Source: Gracilariopsis chorda
Lineage: Eukaryota; Rhodophyta; Florideophyceae; Gracilariales; Gracilariaceae
DNA: 64,000 nt
Direction: 5' to 3'
Assembly: GCA_003194525.1 (NCBI GenBank)
Contig: NBIV01000159.1
Span: 110,589 to 174,588 of the forward strand
Of this stretch, positions 1-10,700 are shown one piece after another (position 1 is the first letter of the stretch; each line of letters opens with the position of its first letter). The notes under the pieces are model-generated. The model was not told the DNA's origin and did no database searches. It worked only from the letters and a program-made list of their open reading frames with translations. The position numbers were made by a program, and so were the translations under genes.

Positions 1-1
1 A

Positions 2-112
2 GAGATGTGCCACTTAGAGCGAGAAGAGCGACGCGAAGAGCGTCTCGAGCATAGTAAGCTGGAGTTGGTGAAGCGTAAAGCGCTACTGGAGCTACTGGCT
101 AAGCATAAGTAA
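2..112 (+). CDS. C-terminus of probable Harbinger-associated Myb/SANT-like DNA-binding ORF (partial)
   Basis: An open frame enters from the window edge and stops with TAA at 110-112, giving 36 codons. The peptide is a charged helix rich in Glu, Arg, Leu and Lys (ERE-ERREERLEH-type pattern, ending LLELLAKHK). PIF/Harbinger elements normally carry two genes, a transposase and a Myb/trihelix-like protein, and the second often ends in such a basic-acidic coiled coil. It converges on the transposase gene at 292-1555, which fits a two-gene element. The DNA-binding domain itself lies outside the window, so the assignment rests on position and composition only. Confidence 0.4.
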   Translation, partial: EMCHLEREERREERLEHSKLELVKRKALLELLAKHK

Positions 113-291
113 AACTAACCTTTTCGCTCTCCATCGCCCTTTTTGGAGTAACGACCTGCATCTTTTACCATCAGAATCGCGCTAGCTTCCCCTCGAGGAG
201 AACTCCCTGCGGAGAAAAAGTCCGCTCGCTTCGCGCCGTCGGTCCCCTCGGGACGCGGATTTTTTCCTCGATCCTCGGGACTCTCTGCGGG

Positions 292-1555
292 CTATTCGTT
301 ATGCGATACATACTCTTCAAGAAGGGGAGGGGGCACACCGAAGTACTTTGATATCTGGTTGGGATAGCAACAGTGGCGGAAGTTCGACAACAGCATCGAT
401 GCTGTGTATAGCATACCGATAGGTGATTCGAAAACCTTCGTCTTGCGCTTGAAGTCCACTGTAGCAAAGTGCATTTTGAGCTCTTTGAAGACCCACTCTA
501 TGCTGATACGTACGCCTGACATAGTGCTGTTGAAAGCGTTCTGTGCTGGTGATAGGGTTGCATCTTGAAAGGGCACCACCATAAACCACCTTGCGCTATA
601 ACCCGAGTCTCCGTATATACAGTACGATACGTCTTGATGCTGCAGCACCTCTGGCAATTCTTCGTCCAATCCGGGGCGAATGTATAAGGTGCAGTCGTGT
701 TTACGTGCTTCGATTAGGCCATGTAGGTGCATGATAAGTCCATCAGGAGTATTTACGGCTTGGTACTTAAGCGCATGCTTGCGCTTATGTCCGTTGTAGA
801 TGACACGCTGCGCAAGGTTACCCTTTGGCCGTGCTATGCCAAGCACAGTCCCGTCTATAAAGCTGACGCAGTTCGGCAACGTATTGGACCTTCTATTAAT
901 CGCTTCCGCGTCCAACGAAAGTCTTGCACTGGGAAATTCGGCGCTGATGGGGCTGGTGAGCACATGCTTTCTTGCGTCAAGCAATAGCTCTATCGTTTCC
1001 CAAAAGATCTCGGAGAGCTGTGACGCGTGCTTGCCAAAAGAGCTCTTCCAAGTCTACCCAACGCGCTGGAGTAGCAAGTCGACGAAGTACGACGCAAGTG
1101 GCTAAAACAGGTGTGCAGGCGTACCGATTACGGGTAGTTGAAGTCTTAACAGAGGGCCAAGCCATAACAGGAACGAGCTTAGTAAGATCATCTTTACAAA
1201 AAAGAAATTGGGTTAGACAATCTAAGTCACTAAGCGAATTGAAGTTAAATGTAAAGTCAGTAAGAGATACACGGTTGCGACAGCGGAGGTGGTTGGTGTA
1301 GTTATCACGATGGTGCATGTAGTATTGCGCAAGCTTCAATAACGCGTGGTCCGAGCAAAAGGCAGAAGCTTTGTGCACATTACGCTTGCGAACGACAGCT
1401 TTTACTGCGCAAGTAGAAGTGAGGAATCTAGTTGCAATTGCAACTAGACCGTGGTCTTTTTGGCGATGACCAGACATGGTGGCTGCTGCTAGGGTCCCGG
1501 AGCATGACAGATGCTGAGGCCTTCCTGCGTAATAGTCAAGAGTCAACTTGTGCAT
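292..1555 (-). pseudogene. PIF/Harbinger (DDE_Tnp_4-type) transposase, single frameshift
   Basis: Two overlapping open frames together cover one transposase. The upstream part (977-1555) carries the N-terminal region with the family-like stretch ending LATCVVLRRLATPARWVDLE. The downstream part (292-984) carries the nuclease: FIDGT (first Asp), YNGHKRKHALKYQ, a DGLI turn, YGDSGY (second Asp) and ISIEWVFKELK (Glu). The family cuts and pastes DNA through this DDE triad. The frames are offset by one base. The downstream frame already reads sensibly through the end of the first ORF, so the break lies at the T-run on the coding strand (1036-1039 on the plus strand), where one T too many explains it. 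This could be a real inactivating indel or a base-calling error. No terminal repeats can be placed because the left end is outside the window. Confidence 0.85.
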
Positions 1556-1807
1556 GCTTGGGTAAACCCTCCTACAACAGAATTCTATATCAATTTTAGT
1601 TTACACGTGGGCATGCAAACTTCCCAGAATTCTGTGAGTGGCTCGCAGAATTCCGCGCAAGCGTAAGCTCTCTAATGAACAGACTGCTGATGTCTATGAC
1701 GTGTTCCCTACGTTTTGGTTTATGTTGGAGGTATTGCTTAGCAGGACCCTTACAGGTTGGTTGGATATGACCCATGGCACTGGTGGTATGCTGTGCTTGG
1801 CAAGTAC
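1556..1807. other. No recognisable gene; probable right flank of the Harbinger element
   Basis: Only short unsupported ORFs occur here. The sequence presumably includes the untranslated end of the Harbinger element, but I could not pair it with a left terminal repeat. Confidence 0.3.
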
Positions 1808-2677
1808 CCATGTTGTGGATGTTGGTGGCAGCGTTGTGTGTGAGTTGACGGAGAGTGGGCCAACCACCTATGTGGACCTCATATGGTGTGCATATATTCT
1901 TAGATAGTTATTGCATTTTATAGTGGTAGAACCAACTTAAGGCAGGTTGAGGTCCACTCACCTCCCCTACAGTAAAGAGTAACCATACCTTCTTCCCGAA
2001 GGCCGGGCTATAGTTGTAACCACCTGCCTAGGTTTAGAACTCTTCGTGGAGTGTAACCACGTTTTATTCTGGTGCGTCTACCCCTCAGGGTCAACTGGAA
2101 AACATCGTATCGTCTGTCTCTTTTATTTCAGGGTCCAGCGTCTTCCCGACACTCAGATCAGTTTTCTTTCCTGTACAGGATACTCGTTTGGTTAAAAATA
2201 TCTCTTTCAATCCGCCTACTGACCTGTTCCAGCTTTTCGCACGATCCTTGGCGTCACTTCTGATATTGTGTCCTGAGCACACTCACTGTTTTACGGTGCC
2301 CCATTGTTGGCTTCGTTTGCCCCTCTTTTGTTAGGTTTGCCGCCAATACGGTTGTTCATATCATTCCTTCTTTCCCACCTCTGTAGATATATCCAAAAAC
2401 TCTTTTTGGTCTGAAACCGTGCGTTTGTAGCACTGAGCACGGACAGAGGGTTCTTACCAATGCAATTCGCTTCCCAAAGGAGCTGGCTTCGGATATCCGG
2501 TGGACATCACCCGCAGGGTTTTCCTCTAAACTACTTCAAAAAGAAGGTGATGAAGTTCAGGACTTCTGTGTGACAGAAAACAGTGCCCAATTATTGCCAG
2601 CAATGTTAAATAATTTCAAGAACAGTAAAAATATCTCCGTGAAGTCCAATAGCTCTCTAGCATTTTTTGTCAATTGA
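1808..2677 (+). other. Degenerate LTR-like sequence followed by two open frames without ATG, possibly a gag remnant
   Basis: The stretch from about 1808 begins TGTTGTGG and looks like a copia-type LTR in base pattern, but no second copy was found. Behind it lie two frames with protein-like composition and no start codon. The first runs 2038-2334 (contains SGASTPQGQLENIV and FNPPTDLFQLFARSLASLL). The second runs 2387-2677 (contains RFPKELASDIRW and EVQDFCVTENSAQLLPAML). They are in different frames and could be parts of one frameshifted gag or of a decayed host gene. I do not recognise a domain. Confidence 0.2.
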
Positions 2678-2689
2678 AAACCTTGCTAT

Positions 2690-4213
2690 AGAACAAACAT
2701 GAACCCATATCTGATACGTGAATACTGTCTACACTAACAAAGTGAAAAATACATGGCAAGCCACATGATCACAATATCATCAATCACTGACGTACAAAAT
2801 GTTATAATTTGAACTCAAATACATATATTTCTTGGCTTAAATGAGAGTAAGGGGCCGTTTCTAGCTTTGAAGATACAATTGAACGACTACAGATACTAAG
2901 AGCATACAAATTAAACATAAACTCTAAAATACTCGAAAACATTTTACTACAGTTTTCTTACACGTCCATATCGCGTTTTGGCTACTACAAAGGGGGAAAA
3001 AATTATTCGAATATAGTAAAAAATAGGATAAAACAGATTGAAAAGATTTGAACATTACACCGGTCAGTAATTATTGACCAAAAACTTTAATGACATACAT
3101 AGCATATGACAAGAAATAGAATAGCAAGAGCTCTTTTCATGCATAAATAGGAAAAAATACTTTTCAGTAGAGGTGAATGTGGAAAGGCAGCCAAAATTGA
3201 ATGAAAAGCATGAGCTACGTAATATAAAATTCATGAAAAATACATTCTCTTCCTACAAGGAACTCCTTGAAAAAGATTGCTATCTACAAAATATTGCAGT
3301 CTAGAATATACTACACCTCTCCCTAAGATACTGCCATGACTATAGCTCAAAAGTTAAACTGCAAAACAAGTACTTTATCTGTTCTCGTTATGGAAACGTT
3401 TTACCAAATCTTAAAATAACCATATCCGATGGATAAATTGCAAAATTGAATTATTGTACAATCAAACGCTGCTTTTACCTTCGAAAAATACTATTTCAAT
3501 GTTTTCAAAAGTGCTGTGAAAATCTCTAACTGGAAGCACAGTTTATCAATTGTCTATAAACCTCAAAGAGAAGGACGACAACGCGTTCTATAATTTTTGT
3601 ACTTGTGATATAAGGTGTATACTATTACAGAAGTACCGCTAAACGAATATAGGAACATTTTGAGATAAATTGTACAACTATAATGAAATTATACGAAAGA
3701 AAACAAAAGCAGAAAATAGAAGTTGACAACAAATTTCAAAAAAAGACGAAGAGTTGTAGTAGCATTGCTGTTTGTGCACCCAAGCGTGCAGGGCAATGCC
3801 AGGACCAATAAACGTCATCGTATAATAACAGAACCTTTGGAGCTGAGCAGCAATAGCTTAATTATCATGGAATGTTCTTGGTAGCTAGTTTTAAAAGGAT
3901 TGATTGCAGGCCTGTAGACGCAGGCTAAATATCTATACAAGCTTAGTTCGAGTCTGGTGTTCGGCACTCGGTCTTAACTCTCGTCGCGCCTTTTTTTCTT
4001 TCAGCCCCAGCACTATCCAGCAGTAATAGAAGCAGACATTTGAATTCTAACAATACCACTTGATTTACAACATGTTTTGTACTCTTCAATTACGGCGAGA
4101 ACAAGAGAAAATACAAAATTTAAATCAATAAGTGCAGCGTCAAAGCTACGCTGCTGTTCGAAAAGTGTGCTTAATCCGTAGTACACTTACTCGAGCTCTA
4201 TGTTCCATCTAGG
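2690..4213. other. AT-rich gene-free stretch
   Basis: No ORF of useful length on either strand. The base composition is clearly more AT-rich than the flanks, with many short A and T runs. A T-run at about 3990 follows a GTTCGAGTC motif, but no tRNA cloverleaf can be drawn. Nothing else was seen. Confidence 0.5.
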
Positions 4214-4243
4214 TACAGTGCGCGAAACGATAATAAATACGCC
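4214..4243. repeat. Extra copy of the Tc1 terminal-repeat core beside the element
   Basis: TACAGTGCGCGAAACGATAA and the following AATACGCC resemble the inner part of the left terminal repeat at 4389-4418 (CGCGAAACAACAATAAATAC). It lies about 160 bases outside the left end. It may be the end of an older related element or a deletion derivative. Confidence 0.4.
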
Positions 4244-4377
4244 CTACTCTGCTTTCTTTCTCGCCACCTACCAGACCATTCGAGCACTCCCAACTAGAAA
4301 CCTAGGTAGTGAATAGGTAGATATAAAAACCCCCGGTCGCCTGTCGAACACGTACACCTGATCTATACTTATAGCTA

Positions 4378-5607
4378 CGAAACAGTTATAAATACGCGAA
4401 ACAACAATAAATACACTTTACTTTACGTGCATCTACGCATAGCTCAGTACTTAGTAGCACCCGCCTTCTTCTCCATAACAGCACGAAGCCTTCTCGGTAT
4501 AGACCTGTACAGCTGTTGAAGGTAATCTCCAGCTACATCGTCCCATACAGCAGTGATAGCGTTCTTAAGATAAGTTACATGACTGTACTGCTTTCCAAGT
4601 GCATAAACACGCCTAGCCATAAATCCCCACACATTTTCAATAATGTTCAAATTCGGGGACTTTGCAGGCCACGGTAGAACGCGTATATTCTTGGTACGTA
4701 GCCAGTTCCTTGTATAGAGAGAGGTATGTATGGAAGCATTATCCTGTTGAAAGTGCCAAGTCCGTTCTTCACCAAAGACACAACCTATCCATGGTAGTAG
4801 ATTAGACTCTAGTCCCTCACTGTACTTTGTAGAATTCTGATTTCCAGTAATAAAAACCAAAGGACAGACTCCATAGAGAGATATTGCTCCCCATATCATA
4901 ATCGAATCTGCTCCATTTTGACGCTTAGAAAACCGTTGAGGTTCCTTCCGAAGATCATGCCAATAGTATGCGAATCCATAAGGTCCATCTAGATTGAACT
5001 TCTTCTCATCGCTGAAAACTACCTTGCACCAGAAATAGTACCCACGAGATATATTATGACGTGCATATTCTATGCGTGCAGTTTTGTGCTTCTGAGTCAT
5101 TAATGGACCGGTTTCCATTTTGAAATATTGAAGATGTTCACATTGACATAGTAATTGCTGAACTCTTTGCACCCCAATGGGTAAATTAAGCGACGATTTT
5201 AGTTGAGAAGCGGATTGAATGCCTTTAGAGGCTTCCCTCAGTAGTGCTCTGTTCTGTTGCACTGACATCTTGGACTTTTTCTTGACGTTTCCATGCGGTT
5301 TAGAATATTTTTGCGTCTCAGTGCTGATTGTACTGCTCCTAAACAGTGGTTGATAGTGTCAGCAATTTTTCGAAGAGACATTCCTTCATGTCTCAGGGCA
5401 TGAATCTGGCCCAGCTCGAACTCAGAAAGATGAGGGTTTTTAGCCATGTTTGGTTTGGCAAAAGACTAGGCAAAAGTCGTCAAGAGGTGGCAAAGAACTG
5501 TTTATTTGATGGTGGTAAGTATCCACGGAACGGCTAAGGTGGTTTGAATATGGTGCGGTTTTTGTGGAAGTGTAGTTATTTATTTTCGTGTATTTATCAC
5601 TGTTTCG
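4378..5607 (-). mobile_element. Complete Tc1/mariner transposon with terminal inverted repeats and TA target duplication
   Basis: A 41-base imperfect inverted repeat bounds the element: 4378-4418 and the reverse complement of 5568-5607, both starting CGAAACAGT and containing ATAAATAC. Each end is flanked by TA (4376-4377 and 5608-5609), the expected Tc1/mariner target duplication. The total of about 1.23 kb is typical for the superfamily. It encloses one transposase gene on the minus strand. Confidence 0.85.
4444..5447 (-). pseudogene. Tc1-like transposase, single frameshift
   Basis: The first ORF (5238-5447) starts at an ATG and encodes the N-terminal helix-turn-helix (SEFELGQIHALRHEGMSLRK), which binds the terminal repeats. 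The second (4444-5268) encodes the DD34E catalytic core: FSDEKKF (first Asp), QQDNASIH (second Asp) and NLNIIENVWG (Glu). The frames overlap by about 30 bases and join at an A5 run on the coding strand near 5275-5280, where one missing A explains the break. Apart from that the protein has normal length (about 330 residues) and the triad is intact, so it decayed recently or the base call is wrong. Confidence 0.88.
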
Positions 5608-5610
5608 TAG

Positions 5611-7592
5611 GGTGTAGAGAAGTTTTTTATATTGGTAAAGTGACATTCTGCCTAGTGCAAAGTTGTGAGTTACAGGGTTGGTTAGGAGTAAATAGCCTCT
5701 ACATTTACTAAGGCTACATGGCCAAAAACGGAGAGAAAGACGCAAAGCCTTTAAGAGTGCTGCGTGTATTTAATGTTGTTTCGCGGACTGTACAAGTTGT
5801 CAAACAATTTATTTTAACCTTTGTGAACTTGTTTGGAACACGCGCTGCATAGCTGCGGGCCTTCGCCTTTTGAACACGGCTTGTGTTTTAGATATCAAGC
5901 GTTTCGACTTTCAAGGTAGTAACCGCTTCTAGACGGTTAGAGAAGAAAAGATGTGCATCCTTGTGTAAAACTTCCGACATTTATTTTTGTTGAACAGCAA
6001 CAAGTCTTACAGTGTAGCGCGCAATCGAGGCTTTTCCGCGGTTTGCTGCATACTTCGCGCCCTTGTTCAGCGTTTAGATAAATGTTCACCTCACGCTGCG
6101 CAAACCGCTGAAGGCCACAGCGACGATGCCACGCGTGCAAGTGGTGCGAAAGTAGTACAGTGGCTCACGGTGTCTGCTGATGTGATTCTTGTTTTGCCAT
6201 CAATTCAACATGACACATAGTATTTACCTCCGATACTTATCAACGGGGTAATAGTGTTGCACTACTGACGTAAGCTCAAATACTTACGCTGACATGGCCT
6301 CGTGCAGCTCGCGCGGCTCCGAGGATGAGCTAAAATAAACTCCTGAGTCGCGCTTGGCACTGCCTGCCAAGTGCGGCGGACAGTGACGAAGAAGGAAGAC
6401 TTCTCACTGCGATTTCTCCCCTTTGACTGACACTGTGCGCTGCGCAAAATGTCCCCACATCCAATAAACAGTACTGCAACCCTCGCCAACAGTGTCAAAA
6501 TCCTAAGTGAACTTAACTCTGTCACCTTTACCTTGACAGCAACACAACACATCACGCTACTGTACGCACCGCCAAGAGTATAATCTTGATGAATTAGCCG
6601 GCCAGCATGGCCCGCCAATTCACCCGAGGCAGATGCAACATTTACCTTGTGGAGCAGCAACTGCACCAACATACGCATGGTCCCATGCGGATGTCGACGC
6701 AGCTTCTGAATCCGGTGTTGAACAATGCCGGTAAACTTTCGTTCTTGACCAACTCACTTAATAACTCTCGTAAACTGTGAATATCCAGTCGCCTCACGCA
6801 AGGCAAGATTGTGGACACACGCGCTGTGCGCGAGGGCCAGAACAAATAAAAGCACTGTCGCTCGGCGGCGGCGCCGATGCGGCGTCGAGTGTAGACAGGC
6901 GATGACGTTCGATCCAATCCGGTCTTCCCACTACGTGCTAACTTAACTACATAAACAGCACAATAATTGAGGTTTTAAATACTGACTGCATTTCTTGTCT
7001 GCTTACCTTCGCGCCACATGTCTTATCTACCACCAAGCCTAACGGGAAGCTTGCCTTATCGATCGAAAACTGTAAGTACCAAGTGTACATGTGTATCGAT
7101 TTTCGGTATTTTCTTCGTTGTGCTCATCCTAGCATGTCCCTTGTATGTACTACACACACACGAAGCACAGTTATCATAAGGACAGCCTCCCCCACAGCGC
7201 AGTGCCCACACAATAATATCAAATGAAAGCTTTCATGCCGTTGTGCACCTCGTTGCCAGATAATTCCGTGGCACGTTCTAGTATTATCTTGCTGTGTTTC
7301 ACCGCTGTGTTTGTTTTGGTTGAAACACGTTAAGCCTGTCAGCGTGATGCATTCCCTGAACACGATTTGCTCGGATTACTATGCGGCTTTCGTTTTGACG
7401 ACAAACAACAACAGGGATCCCACACAATGGCATTAGCCAAATACAGTATCGCTAAATGACGTTCATTGCCATGTTGCTTCTCTTCGTCCTTAACTTAGAA
7501 AAAAGTTGAGGAATGTGTTGTTGACGCTTGCAATACACAATACCTGTATGCCTTTGCAAGCGTCCACGTTATTCGACGTTCGTTGTATCTAG
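5611..7592. other. Intergenic region, no supportable gene
   Basis: Several ORFs of 70-140 codons exist on both strands, none with a recognisable motif, promoter or sensible start. A 9-bp inverted pair GCGGTTTGC/GCAAACCGC lies within 6040-6110. The last part is the upstream region of the collagen-like gene. Confidence 0.4.
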
Positions 7593-7612
7593 CCAATTTT
7601 GTACTTATAAAA
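7593..7612 (+). promoter_or_regulatory. CCAAT and TATA boxes of the collagen-like gene
   Basis: CCAAT at 7593-7597 and TATAAAA at 7606-7612 lie 128-147 bases before the proposed ATG at 7740. A C-rich leader follows. The spacing fits a RNA polymerase II core promoter. Confidence 0.6.
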
Positions 7613-7739
7613 GAGCGACGGCTCACGTTCGAATCACTAACCCCCTTCCCCCACCCTCCCGGTGCTCACTGGCCGCTCCAGGAACACGCTGAGCTCGAGT
7701 AATTCCTCTGCTTCTTCATTTCCTACCACATCTTCCGCG

Positions 7740-10700
7740 ATGGCTTCCGCCTTCGCCTCTCGCTTCGTTCTTCTCGTTATCCTCTTCTGCTCCGTGTCCT
7801 GTGCTTTCACACTCAATCAGACTGTCTCGCTCGTTCACGCTTCATCTCGCATTTCTAAGTCCTTCGTCCCCACTGCCACATCTCTCCTCCCACCTCTGCC
7901 ACCCGTCCCGTCCAGCAATCTCGTTCATTCCGAGGATCCTATATTTACCGGCGGCGTCTACCGCGTGTCCGCCAACTTCATCAAATTTCCTTCCGATGTT
8001 GCGGATATCATCAACAAGGCCCGTTCTGAGAAGAAACCGGTGGAAGTATATGCCATCCACATTGCTATGTCCGGATCAGTCCAACTCAGCGGCATTCCAA
8101 ACCTCAAGATAATTTCGCACACGTGCACTTTTTTGTCTACGACCTATTTCACGACGCGTGGTACCCGTCCGTCGTACAAGTCTCGCTCGGCAGCACAGGG
8201 CGTGACGCCATCGAAACCACCTCGCTCGGGAAACAGCGGTAGTGTCTACCTCATGTGCTCACACCTGGCGAGCTCGCGCTCAGTCACGGTGTCTTTCTTC
8301 ATGCAGGGTACGTCGGGTCTGTCTGGCCAGCGTGGCGGAAAAGGTCGCAATGGCATTGACGGCACGCCTGGCGTCGCGGGAAGGTGCAGGAAGAAGAAAA
8401 TCTTCGGCATTCGCATCAAGTGCAAGAAATCCTACGGCCGGGCAGGGAAGGCAAGCACCGCCGGCACGAGTGGGGCACGCGGCGGTTCTGGCGGCGACGG
8501 CGGCAACGGCGGCAACCTCTCCGTTACTTACCAATCTTCAGGCCGGTTCCCTCTGAAGTTTCTCACGTACGAGAAGGGTGGAATAGGGGGCCCTGGTGGC
8601 TACGGCGGCCTCCCAGGGAAAAACGGTAAGTACATAGCGCCCATCTTGTATATGACAAGTTGCTCGCGCCGCTGCAATCCTCGTCAAAAGCGAGAGACCC
8701 GACCAACTCTTCCAACGTTGCGGTCCGGTGCACGCGGATCAACGGGCAGGGCGGGACGAAGCGGATACTCCGTGTTTGCCAAATCATGGAACCCTCAACA
8801 CATGAGAATCGGGAACGACGACTTTGTCCGCTTCTTCGGCCTCGCTGAGCGGTACTATAATAACCTGGTGCTTAGTGGCAGCGCATCCGCGGCAACCATC
8901 AAAGAGGCGACCGCCGTCATGGACACTGTTGCGTTCTTCGCCGATATTCGCGGCAAGATCAGGTTGCCCGGGTACAGCAGCGCTCTCGTACGCACGATGG
9001 GCGAGCGAGCGCGGCTGGCTAAAAAAGCGGTGCAGCTGCGGGCAGCAATCTTCGGACCAGCAGCACTGTCCCGCGCGGCGCCAACCTCACTCGGTGCAGA
9101 AGTGTCGGCCGAGCTGCGCTACGCCGATGCGCTTCAGGCGCAGATGTCCACGTCTAGGCTACAGTCAAACGTGCTGGGTGCTGTGACTGAGGCGGCGGCT
9201 ATCTCGATCCCGGCGACGAACTTCAACGCGCTGCGTGCAGACCTGCGTGCGCAGCGAGACAAATTCCGCCGCGCGGTCTTGGACACAGAGGCGCGTATCG
9301 AGGATGCAGCGGCGACGATCCGCGAGGAGGTAGACAAGCACGTGATCAAGAAGAAAGAGGCGGCGGACCGCGAGCGGCAGAAAAGGATGTTCAAGGCTCT
9401 CACATCAATCGTGAACATCGCAGTCGGCGTCGCAAGCCTCAACTTCAAGTCGATCTTCTCGTCCACGAAGACGATCATTGGCACTATTAAGGACATTAAA
9501 GTGTCATTCGATGATATCGAGGCAATCACGTCGACAGTCGAGGGGATCCGCGACGACTTCAAGCAGTTGCGCAATGAGACGAAAGAGATCAAAGAGCTGC
9601 TGTCGACAGCGCAGGACGTGGCGTCGCATGTGTCGACCGTGCGTGATGGGTTTAAAAAGGCTGCCGTTGCGCAGTGCAGCTTCGCGGACTTGCAAGCGCT
9701 GATGCGCGATGCGCCAGACCGCGTGGACAAGTTTCCAAACCTCGTGGTGTACGACTCGGACTTTGCGCAGATCGACGACATTGGTGCAGTGGCCGAGCTG
9801 TCCAAGGCGCTGGTGAAAGTGCGCGCAAGCAAACTGACAGCGCAGTTCTCGTGCGTACTGGGCGACCGGCTCGAGGACGTGCCGTCCGTGAGAGTGGCGT
9901 TCGACAACTTCTTCACCCTTACGACGACGCGCATCGACGTGCTGGCGCGCATGGTGGACATCGACATCGAGTTGCGCCAGCTGAAAGTACGAGAGGACGG
10001 CGTGCTTGCTCAGCGAGACAGCCTGAAGCGGCTGCGCTCGTCCGCTGGCTCCCTGTCGGCGCGCGGGAATGCGCTGGCAGCGCTCGCTGTCGCGTTCGAG
10101 CGTGCGCGCATGCGCACCGTGGAGGTGCTTGACCGACTCGCAACCAGCTACGAGAACGTCGCGCTGCGCAGCTTCCAGCCGCTGCTCAACGCGTTTGCAA
10201 AGGAGCAGCTGTCTGACAACGGCGTATGCGGTTTCCAAGCGGCGAAGCAGTACGCTAGACTTGCAAGGCTACACGCGGATCTGCGCCGCTCGTTTCAAGG
10301 CGCGATGCAGTGCACGGCGCAGCGGGAGGTACCGGGCGTGACATATTACTCGTTCGACATCACGGCCGCCGATAGCCCTGAGGTGTTTGGCATCGACAGG
10401 CGCTCCGGCGGACTGCGCACGGGCGCCGACAACCGCACTGCGATCATGCTGGACATTGCGAAGCACTGCGCCATGTACGGCGGCAACCACCCCCCACCGC
10501 GCATGCTGGCCACGCCGGGCGCGCCGCCAGCCACGTGCTTCCCCAACAAACACACCTACAACGCGCGCATGGTGTCGATCGCCGTAGAGCTCGTCGGCGG
10601 CGACGATTCCAAGCTGCCACCGGGCAGGCGATCCGTGTTCGCAAGCATCAGTCAGGCGGGGCCGCAAACTTTCCACGCAAAGCCCGGCCACTTCAAGAGC

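Noticed and set aside
3860-4000. tRNA gene suggested by GTTCGAGTC and a following T-run
   Set aside because: No acceptor stem or correct anticodon arm can be drawn.
6262-6678. 138-codon minus-strand ORF
   Set aside because: No motif, no promoter, arginine/serine-rich chance composition.
7662-7739. Upstream GTG start of the collagen-like ORF
   Set aside because: It adds 26 Ser-rich residues before a clean signal peptide; the ATG at 7740 fits promoter spacing better.
8625-8760. Intron in the collagen-like gene (GTAAGT donor)
   Set aside because: The frame is open throughout, and the best AG acceptor changes the reading frame away from the conserved continuation.
9134-10238. Long antisense ORFs inside the collagen-like gene (up to 277 codons)
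   Set aside because: They are shadows of a GC-rich coding sequence on the other strand.
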